A DNA stretch of 64,000 bases from Atopobiaceae bacterium (GTDB taxonomy: Bacteria; Actinomycetota; Coriobacteriia; Coriobacteriales; Atopobiaceae): positions 23,873 through 87,872 of the forward strand of contig JAFWKQ010000048.1 in NCBI GenBank assembly GCA_017545665.1, in the 5' to 3' direction. This document shows positions 40,613 through 49,168 of this stretch, in pieces. A model generated the notes under the pieces. It made no database searches. It saw only the letters and a program-made list of their open reading frames with translations, and was not told where the DNA came from. Each line of letters begins with the position of its first letter. The first letter of the stretch is position 1. A program made the position numbers and the translations under genes.

Positions 40613-41545
40613 ATGGCTGCCATCACCACGCTCCTGCCCGTCTTCTTTATGCTCGCGCTCGGACAGCTGTGTCGCCGTCTTCACTGGGTGACCCCAGAGC
40701 AAAAGGACGGTGCCAACACCATATTGTTCGGCATCCTGTTTCCCATTCTCGTGTTCAACCTGCTCGCAAGCGCCGACCTCAACCTCTCCGTGCTGCCGGT
40801 GGTAGGCTACGTTTTTCTCATGTTCCTCATACCGCTGCTCGTGGTGGGGCCGCTCACCGCGCGGTTCACGGGAAAGAAGAACTCGCACTTCTCCAAGTAC
40901 CTGCTCACGACGGTCGAGGGCGGCAACGTGGCGCTGCCGCTGTACCTCTCCATAGTGGGGGCCTCGTCCACCACGGTGGTGTTCGACCTGGCTGGATCGA
41001 TTATCGCCTTTGTGGTGGTGCCCGTCATGGTGGCCGGCGAGGCGGCCAAGGGGGCACGAGCGGGAGATATCGTGCGCAGCATGGTGACAAACCCGTTCCT
41101 CATTGCGGTTACCGCTGGCGTCCTGTTTAACGTCACTGGACTTTACGGTGCGATCGTGGCGTCTGACTTTGGACCTGCCATCACCTCCACGCTCTCGATG
41201 GCAACGAGCCCCATCGTCGCGCTCATCCTGTTCATCCTTGGCTATGACCTCACGGTGGACAAGGACACCATCGTTCCCATCCTCAAGCTCTCGGTGGTGC
41301 GCATCGCGTGGTTCGCCCTTATCATCCTGGGGTTCTTCCTGCTGTTTGGCCAAAGGATGGCGGACCGCGACTTTATGCTCGCGGTTATTGTCTACTTCGC
41401 GTGCCCCACGGGATTTGCCATGAGCACCCTCATCCAGCCCCTGTACAAGGGTGACCGGGAGCCGGGGTTCGTGAGCGCCTTCACGTCGCTCTACGTCGTC
41501 GTGACGCTCGTGGTCTACACGCTGGTCGTTCTGTTCCTGGCGTAG
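40613..41545 (+). CDS. AEC-family (auxin efflux carrier-like) transporter
   Basis: A 310-residue protein of about ten membrane helices, with the family's broken-helix pattern: GILFPILVFN near 45, VEGGNVALPLY near 100 and CPTGFAMSTL near 268. Bacterial AEC members carry organic acids such as malate or malonate. The ATG has AAAGGA 5 nt upstream. With the adjacent LysR regulator and cupin it may form a small uptake or efflux unit for an unidentified acid. Confidence 0.85.
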   Translation: MAAITTLLPVFFMLALGQLCRRLHWVTPEQKDGANTILFGILFPILVFNLLASADLNLSVLPVVGYVFLMFLIPLLVVGPLTARFTGKKNSHFSKYLLTTVEGGNVALPLYLSIVGASSTTVVFDLAGSIIAFVVVPVMVAGEAAKGARAGDIVRSMVTNPFLIAVTAGVLFNVTGLYGAIVASDFGPAITSTLSMATSPIVALILFILGYDLTVDKDTIVPILKLSVVRIAWFALIILGFFLLFGQRMADRDFMLAVIVYFACPTGFAMSTLIQPLYKGDREPGFVSAFTSLYVVVTLVVYTLVVLFLA

Positions 41546-41546
41546 T

Positions 41547-41605
41547 GTGCCACGGGTGTGTCAACGTCCCCGTCCCCGTGGCACATGTGACACCCCCGTG
41601 ACAAG
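41547..41605. repeat. Family B palindromic repeat (GTGTCA ... GGGGACGGGG ... TGACAC)
   Basis: GTGCCACGGG and GTGTGTCA flank CGTCCCCGTCCCC, followed by matching complements. The stop codon of the minus-strand AAA gene lies inside it (41561). Members recur at 42826, 44745, 45101, 46691, 48293, 51021, 55711 and 56752. Confidence 0.85.
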
Positions 41606-42688
41606 ATAATCGGCGAGCATGGGCACTACGAAGCACACCTCGCCTCTGCGCGGGGAGATTATGACTCCTGCCTCAATAAGGCGTTTGCGATACGACTGCA
41701 CGCTGCCCTGTGACATTCCAAGCCGCCTTTGTATGTCTGCAATCCTCGACGCGCCTTTGTCGTGTGCCATCGCCTCAAGGAAAGCTACGTCAGTTTGCGA
41801 AAGAGGTCGCAGCATTGGAAGGAATACGTTCTCGTCCAAGTCGGCGCGTGCAAGAATCAGAGCCTCGTCTAAGGTCTCCGAAGTAATCTGATCACCTTCG
41901 CTTGTTAGACTCACCAAGTAATATCCGATGAGCTGTAGCATATAGGGGAATCCCTCCGTTGCTGCGGCAGCATCCCGGAGCGTCTTCACAGCGATACTCC
42001 GTTGGGAACGACTGAATGCGCTTGAGTAGTACTGCCTAACGGACGACTCGGAAATTGAGCCAAGACGAACCTTTGTTGCCCTGTTGAGGAACGTTAGCGT
42101 CTCCTCTTCCAAAAGCGCAGAGACGACGGAGGGAAGGCCAGCCATTATGAGTGCTATGTTCCTGCCATCACCAGCTAGCTCCTGATAGGCAGTGGCAAGC
42201 TGTCGCATGGCCTCTGAGTTGGGGCGTACTTCATCCACGAGTATCGCGACGCCGAGGTATTTCTCCTCAAGGCGCTCGCAGATCATGCCGAGTTTCGTTT
42301 TGAACCCATATGACTGCCGTGCTTCGTCTGTGAAGGTTAAGCCAAAAGAGAACCCCAGCGCACCGGCGCTAAATCCTTTTATCGGCGGGTTTTTTCGGGC
42401 AATCATCTGACTGCCTGTATGTTGAAGGCCGTCGAGAATGTTGTTGAGCAATGCTGCCCCACAGGTAGTTCGTACGGCAACGAAACCTTTGGAGTCCGCT
42501 AAGTCTGACGCTTCCAGGAGCAGCGCGGTCTTTCCCATGCCTCTTTGGCCTGTAATCAGAACTGCTCGTTCACGCATACCAGGATAGCTGTCGAAGCATT
42601 GCGCAAGGGTGTTGAGTGCCGTCTCTCGGCCAACTAGATTGTCGGGCTTGTTGCCAAATGAGGGACGGAAAATCGGAGGCTCGGCCAT
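41561..42688 (-). CDS. AAA-type ATPase with C-terminal winged helix
   Basis: The 375-residue protein has Walker A GQRGMGKTA near residue 50, Walker B VAILVDEV near 150, and a C-terminal winged helix-turn-helix (about 300-360) that includes DIQRRLGMSQGSVQSYRKRL. It resembles archaeal-type STAND or Orc1-like ATPases found beside toxin or mobile genes. The ATG at 42688 follows GAGGATG; the ATG at 42700 has no site. The last nine residues (SHVPRGRGR) are encoded by an inserted family B repeat. A 20-bp tandem array lies just upstream, where the product could bind. Confidence 0.8.
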   Translation of the reverse strand: MAEPPIFRPSFGNKPDNLVGRETALNTLAQCFDSYPGMRERAVLITGQRGMGKTALLLEASDLADSKGFVAVRTTCGAALLNNILDGLQHTGSQMIARKNPPIKGFSAGALGFSFGLTFTDEARQSYGFKTKLGMICERLEEKYLGVAILVDEVRPNSEAMRQLATAYQELAGDGRNIALIMAGLPSVVSALLEEETLTFLNRATKVRLGSISESSVRQYYSSAFSRSQRSIAVKTLRDAAAATEGFPYMLQLIGYYLVSLTSEGDQITSETLDEALILARADLDENVFLPMLRPLSQTDVAFLEAMAHDKGASRIADIQRRLGMSQGSVQSYRKRLIEAGVIISPRRGEVCFVVPMLADYLVTGVSHVPRGRGR

Positions 42689-42710
42689 ACATCCTCGCAT
42701 TCTTTGCGTT

Positions 42711-42795
42711 CGTTATCTTTCGTTATTCTTCGTTATCTTTCGTTATTCTTCGTTATCTTTCGTTATTCTTCGTTATCTTTCGTTATTCTTCGTTA
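42711..42795. repeat. Tandem array, four 20-bp units (eight 10-bp half units)
   Basis: CGTTATCTTT alternates with CGTTATTCTT exactly four times, plus CGTTA. The 10-bp half unit is about one helical turn, so all copies face the same side. It lies 23 bp upstream of the AAA ATPase start and in the divergent gap to the monooxygenase gene. Confidence 0.95.
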
Positions 42796-42825
42796 AACCT
42801 CCACTGGAGTGCAACGGGGAAGGTC

Positions 42826-42857
42826 GTGTGTGTCAGCGCTCCCGTCCCCATGACACA
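42826..42857. repeat. Family B palindromic repeat
   Basis: GTGTGTCAGCG, CTCCCGTCCCC and ATGACAC match the family. It lies 36 bp before the monooxygenase start. Confidence 0.75.
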
Positions 42858-42892
42858 AGAATGTAGGAAAGCAACCAAGATTGGAGAACAAC

Positions 42893-43843
42893 ATGAACCG
42901 CGTGTGCGAAATCCTCAATATACAATACCCCGTGATCCAGGGCCCGATGGCGTGGATCACCTCGTCCGAGCTCGTTGCCGCTGTGTCGAACGCGGGCGGC
43001 CTGGGCGTGCTGGGTACCAGCGCCGACTTTACCCAGATGGTCCAGGGCATCCCCGAGACTGTGGAGGAAATGCGCAAGACCATCCGCCGCACCAAGGAGC
43101 TCACCGACAAGCCCTTTGGCATCAACGTGTTTCCCGAGGCGGCCGATCCCTACGGCTTTAGCAAGGCGACCATCGAGCTTGCCAAGGAGGAGGGCGTGAA
43201 GGTCCTCGTCGTGGCCGGCAACGTTTCGTCGGACGAGATCCGAAGCTGGAAGGCCGATGGGTTTGCCGTCATCATGCGCGAGGCCGATCCGTCCGTGCGT
43301 GGTGCCAAGCTTGCGGAGGAGGCCGGTGCCGACATAATCGTTGCCACGGGCTGCGACGAGGGCGGCTGCATGCCCTCGCTCTCCACGGGTACCACCGCCG
43401 CTACCGCGCTGCTCGCCGACGCCGTGAGCATACCCGTTCTGGCCGCGGGCGGCATCGTTAACGAGAAGATGGCCATGGCCGCAAAGGTCGTGGGAGCCGA
43501 GGGCGTCTTCGTGGGCACGCGCTTTATCCTCTCCGAGGAGTGCCGCGCGGCCGATGCCACCAAGCGCGACATCATGGCCACGCATCCCGACGACTTCCTC
43601 GTGTTTACGCAGGCAAACGGCGCCTCCAAGTGGAGGACCACCCCGCACAGGCACGGCATCGAGGGCGTTGAGGCCAATCGCAACGGCAACATGAACCCGC
43701 CGTCCGGCAGCTTCTTCTACGGCATGCTCCAGGGCGACCCGGACGGCGGCGTGAACACCGTGAGCAACCTGGCGAGCCTCATCAAGTCCATTGACCCTTG
43801 CGAGAAGATCGTCCGCGAGCTCGGGGCTCCCTTTGCGGAGTAG
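42893..43843 (+). CDS. Nitronate monooxygenase / FabK-like flavoprotein
   Basis: A 316-residue TIM-barrel FMN enzyme. The family's opening VIQGPMAWI, the glycine-rich GGLGVLG, the phosphate-binding AAGGIV and GTRF motifs are all present. This family includes nitronate monooxygenase, which oxidises alkyl nitronates, and FabK enoyl-ACP reductase; the sequence alone does not separate them. The absence of fatty acid genes nearby favours the former. Start ATG follows TTGGAG by 8 nt. It is 12 bp upstream of the radical SAM gene and probably cotranscribed. Confidence 0.82.
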   Translation: MNRVCEILNIQYPVIQGPMAWITSSELVAAVSNAGGLGVLGTSADFTQMVQGIPETVEEMRKTIRRTKELTDKPFGINVFPEAADPYGFSKATIELAKEEGVKVLVVAGNVSSDEIRSWKADGFAVIMREADPSVRGAKLAEEAGADIIVATGCDEGGCMPSLSTGTTAATALLADAVSIPVLAAGGIVNEKMAMAAKVVGAEGVFVGTRFILSEECRAADATKRDIMATHPDDFLVFTQANGASKWRTTPHRHGIEGVEANRNGNMNPPSGSFFYGMLQGDPDGGVNTVSNLASLIKSIDPCEKIVRELGAPFAE

Positions 43844-43855
43844 GGGATAGCTGCC

Positions 43856-44734
43856 ATGCACTTTACGGGAACCGTGTACCGCAACCCCTACTGGCCGACC
43901 TGGCCGCTGCTTGAGGTTACGCAGGGATGCACTCACAACCGCTGCAAGTTTTGCACGATGTACAAGGGCCTGCAGTTCCGCCCGTCGCCTATGGAGTGGA
44001 TTGAGGAGGACCTGAGAGAGCTCGCGCAAAGCGATCCGGATGCCACGACCATTCAGCTGCTCTCGGCCAATCCGCTCGTGCTTACCTACGACAAGCTGCG
44101 GGCCATCCTTCGCATGATCAACCGCTACCTGCCCAAGATGGAGCACATCTATGTGGCGGGCAGGGTAACGGACCTCAAGAACAAGACCGTCGAGCAGCTG
44201 CGCGACCTGCGTGACCTGGGCATGCGCGAGATTTCCCTGGGTGTGGAGAGTGGCGACGACTGGACGCTCGACCGCATACACAAGGGCTACCACGCTGCCG
44301 ACGTCCTCGAGCAGTGTCACAAGCTCGAGGACGCTGGTATCGACTACTGGATGACCTTCCTTGGAGGCGTGGCGGGCACCGAGCACAGCCGCGACCATGC
44401 CATCAACTCGGCGCGCGTCTTTAGCCAGTGCAAGCCCATGCTGGTGGGGACGGGCGCGCTCACGCTCTTTCCCGGCACGCCGCTTCTTGAGGAGGCGCAG
44501 CGTGGCGAGTTCGACCCGCTCTCGGAGCGGGGGATGCTGGAGGAGCTCAAGCTCTTTGTGGAGCATCTGGACGTGGACTGTATCTTCGTTACTCACCATA
44601 CGGTTGCCGCGAGCCTCACGGGCCCGAACTTCCTCGATCGAAAGGAGCGTATTGTGGCGGCGTTGGACCGCGCGATTCAGCACGGCGACCACGACCGCTT
44701 TGCGGCCTTGCGTCGCAGCAAGCGGACGCTGTGA
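43856..44734 (+). CDS. Radical SAM protein
   Basis: The 292-residue protein has the SAM/4Fe-4S motif GCTHNRCKFC (spacing C-x4-C-x2-C, the variant seen in Elp3- and B12-type branches) near residue 23-31. Further family features are SANPLVL, AGRVTDL, GVESGDD, and a TGALTLFPGTPL segment. No B12-binding or auxiliary cluster domain is present, so the reaction is unknown. It is twelve bases after the flavoprotein gene, which suggests a shared pathway. Confidence 0.82.
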   Translation: MHFTGTVYRNPYWPTWPLLEVTQGCTHNRCKFCTMYKGLQFRPSPMEWIEEDLRELAQSDPDATTIQLLSANPLVLTYDKLRAILRMINRYLPKMEHIYVAGRVTDLKNKTVEQLRDLRDLGMREISLGVESGDDWTLDRIHKGYHAADVLEQCHKLEDAGIDYWMTFLGGVAGTEHSRDHAINSARVFSQCKPMLVGTGALTLFPGTPLLEEAQRGEFDPLSERGMLEELKLFVEHLDVDCIFVTHHTVAASLTGPNFLDRKERIVAALDRAIQHGDHDRFAALRRSKRTL

Positions 44735-44744
44735 CGAGCTGGCA

Positions 44745-44815
44745 CAAGACACCCGTCCCCGTGGCACACTGGCACACAGGGCGGGGTGTACCAACGCCTG
44801 TCCCCGTGACTTCAG
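44745..44815. repeat. Family B palindromic repeats, two adjoining copies
   Basis: CCCGTCCCCGTGGCACACTGG and then CGCCTGTCCCCGTGAC follow the radical SAM stop, with complementary GTGTACC and GGCACAC parts. They join directly onto the 44821 cassette. Confidence 0.7.
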
Positions 44816-44820
44816 CGAGG

Positions 44821-45035
44821 GTTTGCTGGCTTTGCGAACAGTGCGGCTGCGTTTGCTGACTTCGCGAACAGTGCGGCTGCGTTTGCTGACTTTGGCCACA
44901 GTGTGGCGCATCCCAGCAAACCGACCCGCACTGTTCGCAATCTCAGCAAACGCGCCCGGCGATTTGCTGGCTTTGGCCACAGTGTGGCTAGTCTCAGCAA
45001 AGTCCGCCGCACTGTTCGCTAAGCCAGCAAACCCT
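44821..45035. repeat. Compound inverted-repeat cassette, copy 2
   Basis: GTTTGCTGACTTCGCGAACA-type units start at 44821 and 44851 (exact 30-bp period) and 44881. Their complements, ending CAGCAAA, lie at 44926-44951 and about 45008-45034. Palindromic GCCACAGTGTGGC occurs at about 44894 and 44976. It is built from the same modules as 4026-4195 but with more copies. No coding region was recognised here. Confidence 0.85.
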
Positions 45036-45100
45036 ATCGCCGGCTACACTCGCAAGCCAACCGCCACTCACCCACCGCAGACAAAACCGCACATCCAGGG

Positions 45101-45135
45101 CTGTGTGTGTTAACGCCCCCGTCCCCGTGACACAC
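45101..45135. repeat. Family B palindromic repeat overlapping a gene 3' end
   Basis: GTGTGTTAACGCCCCCGTCC and GTGACACAC. The stop codon of the minus-strand gene 45110-45913 lies in it, so its last codons (VSRGRGR) come from the repeat. Confidence 0.85.
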
Positions 45136-45913
45136 ACAATACGTGCCGCCAATCGATGCCAAGGATGTCCTTCGTTTGTAGCCCTTGGTCCTGCAGATAT
45201 CGCCGTACGGCGAGGTATCCAAAAACATAGCTCGTGCGCACCGGAAAGTCGATGCGCGCGAACATGTAGAAGAGGGTCTCCATGAGTTCTGTTGTCTCGA
45301 GGGTCGTTCGTATGCGTGTCTCGAGCTCATCGTAGTGTGTCTTGACCCAAGAGACCGTTGACTCGTCGACAATGCAGTATGTTGCGGTGGTTTGGCCAGG
45401 CACGACGTCGGCCGAATAGCTATCGGCAATGCCCTCGGTTACCAGGCGCTCGCCTATGCAGGATTCAAAGATGTCTTTATCGAGCAGGTCTTTTCGTGCG
45501 AAGTGAGTGAATTCGTGTGCTAAATACAGCTCTAGCGTTTGGGTGCTGCCACCGAGCGACTCCACGCAGAGCACCGAGACGCTCGAACCTTCGACCTCTA
45601 CGGTATAAATGGTCGTGGTCGCACATCCCAGCACAAGATATAGGGTCCCATTGCCGAGGGAATGCCCAGTATCTCGCACGAACCCGTCCATAAGCTCCGA
45701 GCAGCAGGAGACAAGAGAATGGGAGGCGGCGAGCGTTTGCAGCCTTGCCAGGCTTTGCGCAAATGCGGGGCTTGTCAAGGCTGCGTCCCGTGTGTTTGCC
45801 GAAACCTTCTTGGGGCCAAAGTACAGCGCTTTGATGAGCTCGTCGTTCCAGTATGACTCGATGCTTTTGGGGTCGCTTAAGTCGACGCCTAGCGTCGTGT
45901 CGATTACCTTCAT
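45110..45913 (-). CDS. HExxH protein, probable zinc-dependent protease-like (DUF2268-like)
   Basis: The 267-residue soluble protein has LAHEFTHFARKDL, an HExxH zinc site near residue 150, and a downstream ERLVTEGIADSYS segment where a third ligand Glu would be expected. This layout matches predicted metalloproteases of the DUF2268 type, though the assignment is by motif only. GGAGG is 7 nt before the chosen ATG at 45913; a longer frame to 46030 lacks support. The C-terminal VSRGRGR is encoded by the family B repeat at 45101. It is a single gene. Confidence 0.65.
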   Translation of the reverse strand: MKVIDTTLGVDLSDPKSIESYWNDELIKALYFGPKKVSANTRDAALTSPAFAQSLARLQTLAASHSLVSCCSELMDGFVRDTGHSLGNGTLYLVLGCATTTIYTVEVEGSSVSVLCVESLGGSTQTLELYLAHEFTHFARKDLLDKDIFESCIGERLVTEGIADSYSADVVPGQTTATYCIVDESTVSWVKTHYDELETRIRTTLETTELMETLFYMFARIDFPVRTSYVFGYLAVRRYLQDQGLQTKDILGIDWRHVLCVSRGRGR

Positions 45914-46030
45914 GTGACGTCCTCCCACGATGCTGCGCCTTGTTAGTCGATTATACGTCGTATGCTCATGTTGGTGCAGCGTATGCGCATACTGGAAGTT
46001 GGTCATGTGACACCGTTCATTGCTTTTCAC

Positions 46031-46356
46031 GAATCGTAATATGGCTTTGTGACTCTGGTTTACTGGCCGATATAGACCTTAGGCCACCGTCCGCCCATCG
46101 TTGCCGTTGACCTTGTTGGCTACTATGATACGTTGCGGCTGCAAGTAACAGCAAATTTCCATCGTGAACGAGCATGGCTTCGTCTTGACGATGGAGGACT
46201 TTGATGCGGATATCGAGAGTGACGGAGAGGATTGGAGAGGCGGTATGTTGATCCAATAGGTCATACATTCGGATAATGTAAGGTTTCAAAACATACCGCT
46301 CGGGGCCACGGGCGGGGACTGCATTGCTGGGATGGACGTAAGCGCAGGAGACGGGC
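46031..46356. other. Gap with only weak coding traces
   Basis: No gene with a good start was found. A short plus-strand frame at 46191-46259 (starts MEDFDADIESDGEDW) continues upstream for about 15 codons without a start and looks like the end of a broken gene. The evidence is too weak to name it. The last 20 nt include the ribosome binding site of the next gene. Confidence 0.3.
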
Positions 46357-46686
46357 ATGGCAAAGAAGAAAAAGAAGTCGGGTGCGCAAAAGCCAAAGAT
46401 GACGGCCCAGGAGTTCGTTGCAAAACTTCTGGGCGACAAGGACTTCAGGCGTGGGGTACTTGCCTGCTGCTACACGGTGGAGTTTGAGCCGGGTGCTACG
46501 GACGCGCTTCCCAAGTGGCTCAACGCCGGCGCCCGTCGTATGGGCCATCGCTTTTTCGAGAAGGACTTTGTCGACGAGTTCAACAGCCAGGTTCAGGCCC
46601 TCGGTTTCTTTAGGCGCACCAAAACAATGGGCACTATTATGGGTGCTGCGTCTGCCGCGAAGAAGGCCCAAGATACGCGCAACTGA
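46357..46686 (+). CDS. Small basic hypothetical protein
   Basis: A 109-residue protein with a Lys-rich N-terminus (KKKKKSGAQK), then a helical segment starting MTAQEFVAKLLGDKDFRRGV, and a mixed central region. No domain is recognised. AGGAGAC precedes the ATG by 5 nt. It could bind nucleic acid, but this rests only on charge. A family B repeat follows directly. Confidence 0.65.
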   Translation: MAKKKKKSGAQKPKMTAQEFVAKLLGDKDFRRGVLACCYTVEFEPGATDALPKWLNAGARRMGHRFFEKDFVDEFNSQVQALGFFRRTKTMGTIMGAASAAKKAQDTRN

Positions 46687-46690
46687 GCGT

Positions 46691-46728
46691 GTCATGGGTG
46701 TGTCACGGGGACGGGGGCGGTGACACAC
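46691..46728. repeat. Family B palindromic repeat
   Basis: TGTCATGGGTGTGTCA, CGGGGACGGGGGCG and GTGACACAC. It starts just after the stop at 46686. Confidence 0.85.
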
Positions 46729-46837
46729 TGCATCGAAAAACTGGCATGCATCTACGCTATATCTAACAATGACCAATAGGTATTTGTCATTGCTCATGGC
46801 ACGAGGCACAATAGCCACAGACGGCAAGGGAGGTGCC

Positions 46838-47374
46838 ATGAAAAGAGTCCTATACGCTGTGGCAGTCGCGGCGTTCCTGCTTGCGATTGCAGGCTGCGCA
46901 AGCCCCAAGAGCTCTGCGAGCGAAGCCCCCGCACCGCAGCAAACACCTCAACAAGAGGCCGCGCCCACAGAAGGGCAGGCCAGTAACGCGATGGCAGAAG
47001 AAGGAGAGACAAGTGCCATGAAAATGAGCATAGGCGGGACCGACGTAACGGTGGAGTGGGAGGACAACCAGGCGGTTGCCGACCTGCAAGCGCTCGTGGC
47101 CGACGCGCCGCTTACCGTGAACCTATCCATGTACGGTGGCTTTGAGCAGGTGGGGTCGCTGGGCACGACGCTCACGGCCAACGATGTGCAAACCACCACG
47201 GCAGCGGGCGACATCGTCCTTTACTCGGGCAACCAGATCGTCGTGTTCTACGGCTCGAACAGCTGGGCCTACACGCGCCTGGGCCACATTACCAGCCAGG
47301 ATGCCGACGGTATGGCGAACCTCCTGGGACACGGCGACGTGAGCGTTACCATAGCGTCCGGCAAGGAGGAATAG
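46838..47374 (+). CDS. Lipoprotein with cyclophilin-like domain
   Basis: The 178-residue protein has a lipoprotein signal peptide ending in the lipobox LAIAGC (Cys near 21). A Pro/Gln/Glu linker follows, then a cyclophilin-like domain of about 115 residues (GDIVLYSGNQIVVFYG, YTRLGHI). This bacterial family has a cyclophilin fold but usually lacks the isomerase residues. It would sit on the outer face of the cytoplasmic membrane. Next to it, 4 nt downstream, is a flavodoxin fused to a similar domain, so the two probably work together. GGGAGG is 4 nt before the ATG. Confidence 0.8.
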   Translation: MKRVLYAVAVAAFLLAIAGCASPKSSASEAPAPQQTPQQEAAPTEGQASNAMAEEGETSAMKMSIGGTDVTVEWEDNQAVADLQALVADAPLTVNLSMYGGFEQVGSLGTTLTANDVQTTTAAGDIVLYSGNQIVVFYGSNSWAYTRLGHITSQDADGMANLLGHGDVSVTIASGKEE

Positions 47375-47378
47375 CGCC

Positions 47379-48278
47379 GTGAACATCGTAGTCCTCAACG
47401 GAAGCCCCCGTCTCAAGGGCAACACGGCGGCAATGGTCGCCGCCTATCGTGAGGGTGCGCAGAGTGCCGGCCACACGGTAACCGTATTTGACGTGTGTCG
47501 CATGAACATTGCTGGCTGTCTTGCCTGTGAGTACTGCCATACCAAGGTCCCGCGCCAGTGCATGCAAAACGACGACATGCAAATGATCTATCCTGCTTTG
47601 GACGAGGCCGACATGATCGTGTTGGCGAGTCCCATCTATTACCATGGGCTCTCGGGGCAGCTCGCCTGTGCCATTCATCGCATCTACGCCCCAGGCTACC
47701 CGCGCAAACTCACGAAGGCGGCGCTGCTGCTGAGCTCGGGATCCAAGGGCGTCTATGATGGCGCCGTCTATACCTACCAACACTCGTTCTTGGGGTGGCT
47801 ACATCTGGAGGACATGGGTATCTTCACCGCCGCAGGAGAAGAGAACAAGTCCCCGGAGTTGCTGGAACGACTGCGTGCGGCCGGTGCGGCTCTTACCGAT
47901 CCTGACGATCGCAACGTCGCACGCTTGGTCATTCGCTCGGGCGATGTTGTCGTACGGGCACCTCTTAACCAGACGCAGGCGGCGCGCGACCTTATGAATC
48001 GCCTGCCCCTTTCGGTCGCCGGCCATGACTCGGGCGTGGACTACTGCTGCGAGCTCAAAGAGGGCGCCTTCGACGAAGTCGAGAAACAGCAGGGATGGAC
48101 AAACGGAGACGTGAGCGTAGCCGACGGTTGGTTTGCCATTCTCCACAGCGGGCAGGAAGGGTCGGACAAGTACCGCGTGATGCCGGTGGCCCATTTGGAT
48201 GAGGCCGAAAACGCACTCATCCGCATGCTGCCGCCCGAGGCGACCTTTGAGCTCTCACTTGAGGAGCCTTGGAAGTAG
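47379..48278 (+). CDS. NADPH-dependent FMN reductase-like flavoprotein fused to a cyclophilin-like domain
   Basis: The first 185 residues form a flavodoxin-fold reductase (NGSPRLKGNTAAM phosphate loop, ASPIYYHGLSGQ FMN site) with a CLACEYC motif typical of iron-sulfur flavoproteins. The last 110 residues (from about 187, NQTQAARDLMNRLPLSV) resemble the cyclophilin-like domain of the lipoprotein upstream. The GTG start has GGAGG 8 nt upstream. The gene pair suggests a cytoplasmic reductase whose second domain copies the sensor of its extracytoplasmic partner. No substrate is known. Confidence 0.8.
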   Translation: MNIVVLNGSPRLKGNTAAMVAAYREGAQSAGHTVTVFDVCRMNIAGCLACEYCHTKVPRQCMQNDDMQMIYPALDEADMIVLASPIYYHGLSGQLACAIHRIYAPGYPRKLTKAALLLSSGSKGVYDGAVYTYQHSFLGWLHLEDMGIFTAAGEENKSPELLERLRAAGAALTDPDDRNVARLVIRSGDVVVRAPLNQTQAARDLMNRLPLSVAGHDSGVDYCCELKEGAFDEVEKQQGWTNGDVSVADGWFAILHSGQEGSDKYRVMPVAHLDEAENALIRMLPPEATFELSLEEPWK

Positions 48279-48292
48279 CGCTGGCGCAACTG

Positions 48293-48340
48293 AGTGTGTC
48301 ACCGCCCCCCGTGACACACTGCCCGTGGCACACTCGTCGT
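48293..48340. repeat. Family B palindromic repeat, short form
   Basis: GTGTGTCACCGCCCCCCGTGACAC and CCGTGGCACACTCG. The central GGGGAC part is shorter than in other copies. Confidence 0.7.
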
Positions 48341-48384
48341 ACAATGGCCATTGTGAACAGCTAAGCCACTCGGGAAGGAAGGCC

Positions 48385-48990
48385 ATGGATTTGGAAAAGC
48401 TTGAATGGACGCGCGAGCCCAAGGAATGGTCGATCGCGGACGGTGTTGTGAGCATAACCACCGAGCCGGGTACCGACCTCTGGCAGCGGACCTACTACCA
48501 CTTTCGCAACGACAATGCGTCGGCGCTGCAGATGACGACCGACGAGCAGTACTTCTCGCTGGTCGTGCGCACCGACTTTTCGGGCGCGAACCACCGCTTC
48601 GACCAGTGCGGTGTGGTGATGTATCTTGACTCCGAGAACTGGATTAAGGGTTCGGTTGAGTACGAGGATGGCGTTATCCAGCACTTGGGAAGCGTGGTGA
48701 CAAACCATGGCTGGTCGGACTGGGCCACAACGGTGATTGATGCCGACGTGCGTCAGATGTGGTACCGCATGAGTCGCCGTGCGGACGACTATCGCATAGA
48801 CTGCTCGACCGACGGCGAACAGTGGCAGCAGATGCGCGTGTGCCATCTGCATGAGGGTGCGGGCGAGGTGCGCGTGGGCATCTACGCCTGCTCGCCCGAG
48901 GACTCGTCGTTTACCGCACGCTTCGATCACCTGGAGTTGGGTCCCTGCGCGTGGGAGGCTCACGACGGTCAGCAGCCCGACGAGGAGTAA
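48385..48990 (+). CDS. DUF1349 family protein
   Basis: The 201-residue protein fits DUF1349, a beta-sandwich related to laminin G/concanavalin-type lectins. Typical features are DLWQRTYYHF, FDQCGVVMYLDSENWIK, and SPEDSSFTARFD near the end. Members may bind or act on carbohydrates; no enzymatic role is proven. GGAAGGAAGG precedes the ATG. It is followed by a metallo-beta-lactamase-fold gene in the same direction. Confidence 0.82.
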   Translation: MDLEKLEWTREPKEWSIADGVVSITTEPGTDLWQRTYYHFRNDNASALQMTTDEQYFSLVVRTDFSGANHRFDQCGVVMYLDSENWIKGSVEYEDGVIQHLGSVVTNHGWSDWATTVIDADVRQMWYRMSRRADDYRIDCSTDGEQWQQMRVCHLHEGAGEVRVGIYACSPEDSSFTARFDHLELGPCAWEAHDGQQPDEE

Positions 48991-49168
48991 TCAGGGGAGT
49001 GGGGCGTGCCAGCACGACTGCCTCACTCGCGGCATTGCGGAAGTTTTTGATATACAGTTTGGTCGATTCGTCAACTTGTGGATACTCCTCGCTAGTCGTT
49101 TGTGGCGGTTGCACGTCCATCGTCCTAAGATGAGTACAAGCGAAAACCCAAACGAGGAGGCAGATATC

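Noticed and set aside
46148..46259. Remnant of a broken small gene
   Set aside because: The peptide looks protein-like and upstream frames could join it by a frameshift, but no family match or start supports a pseudogene call.
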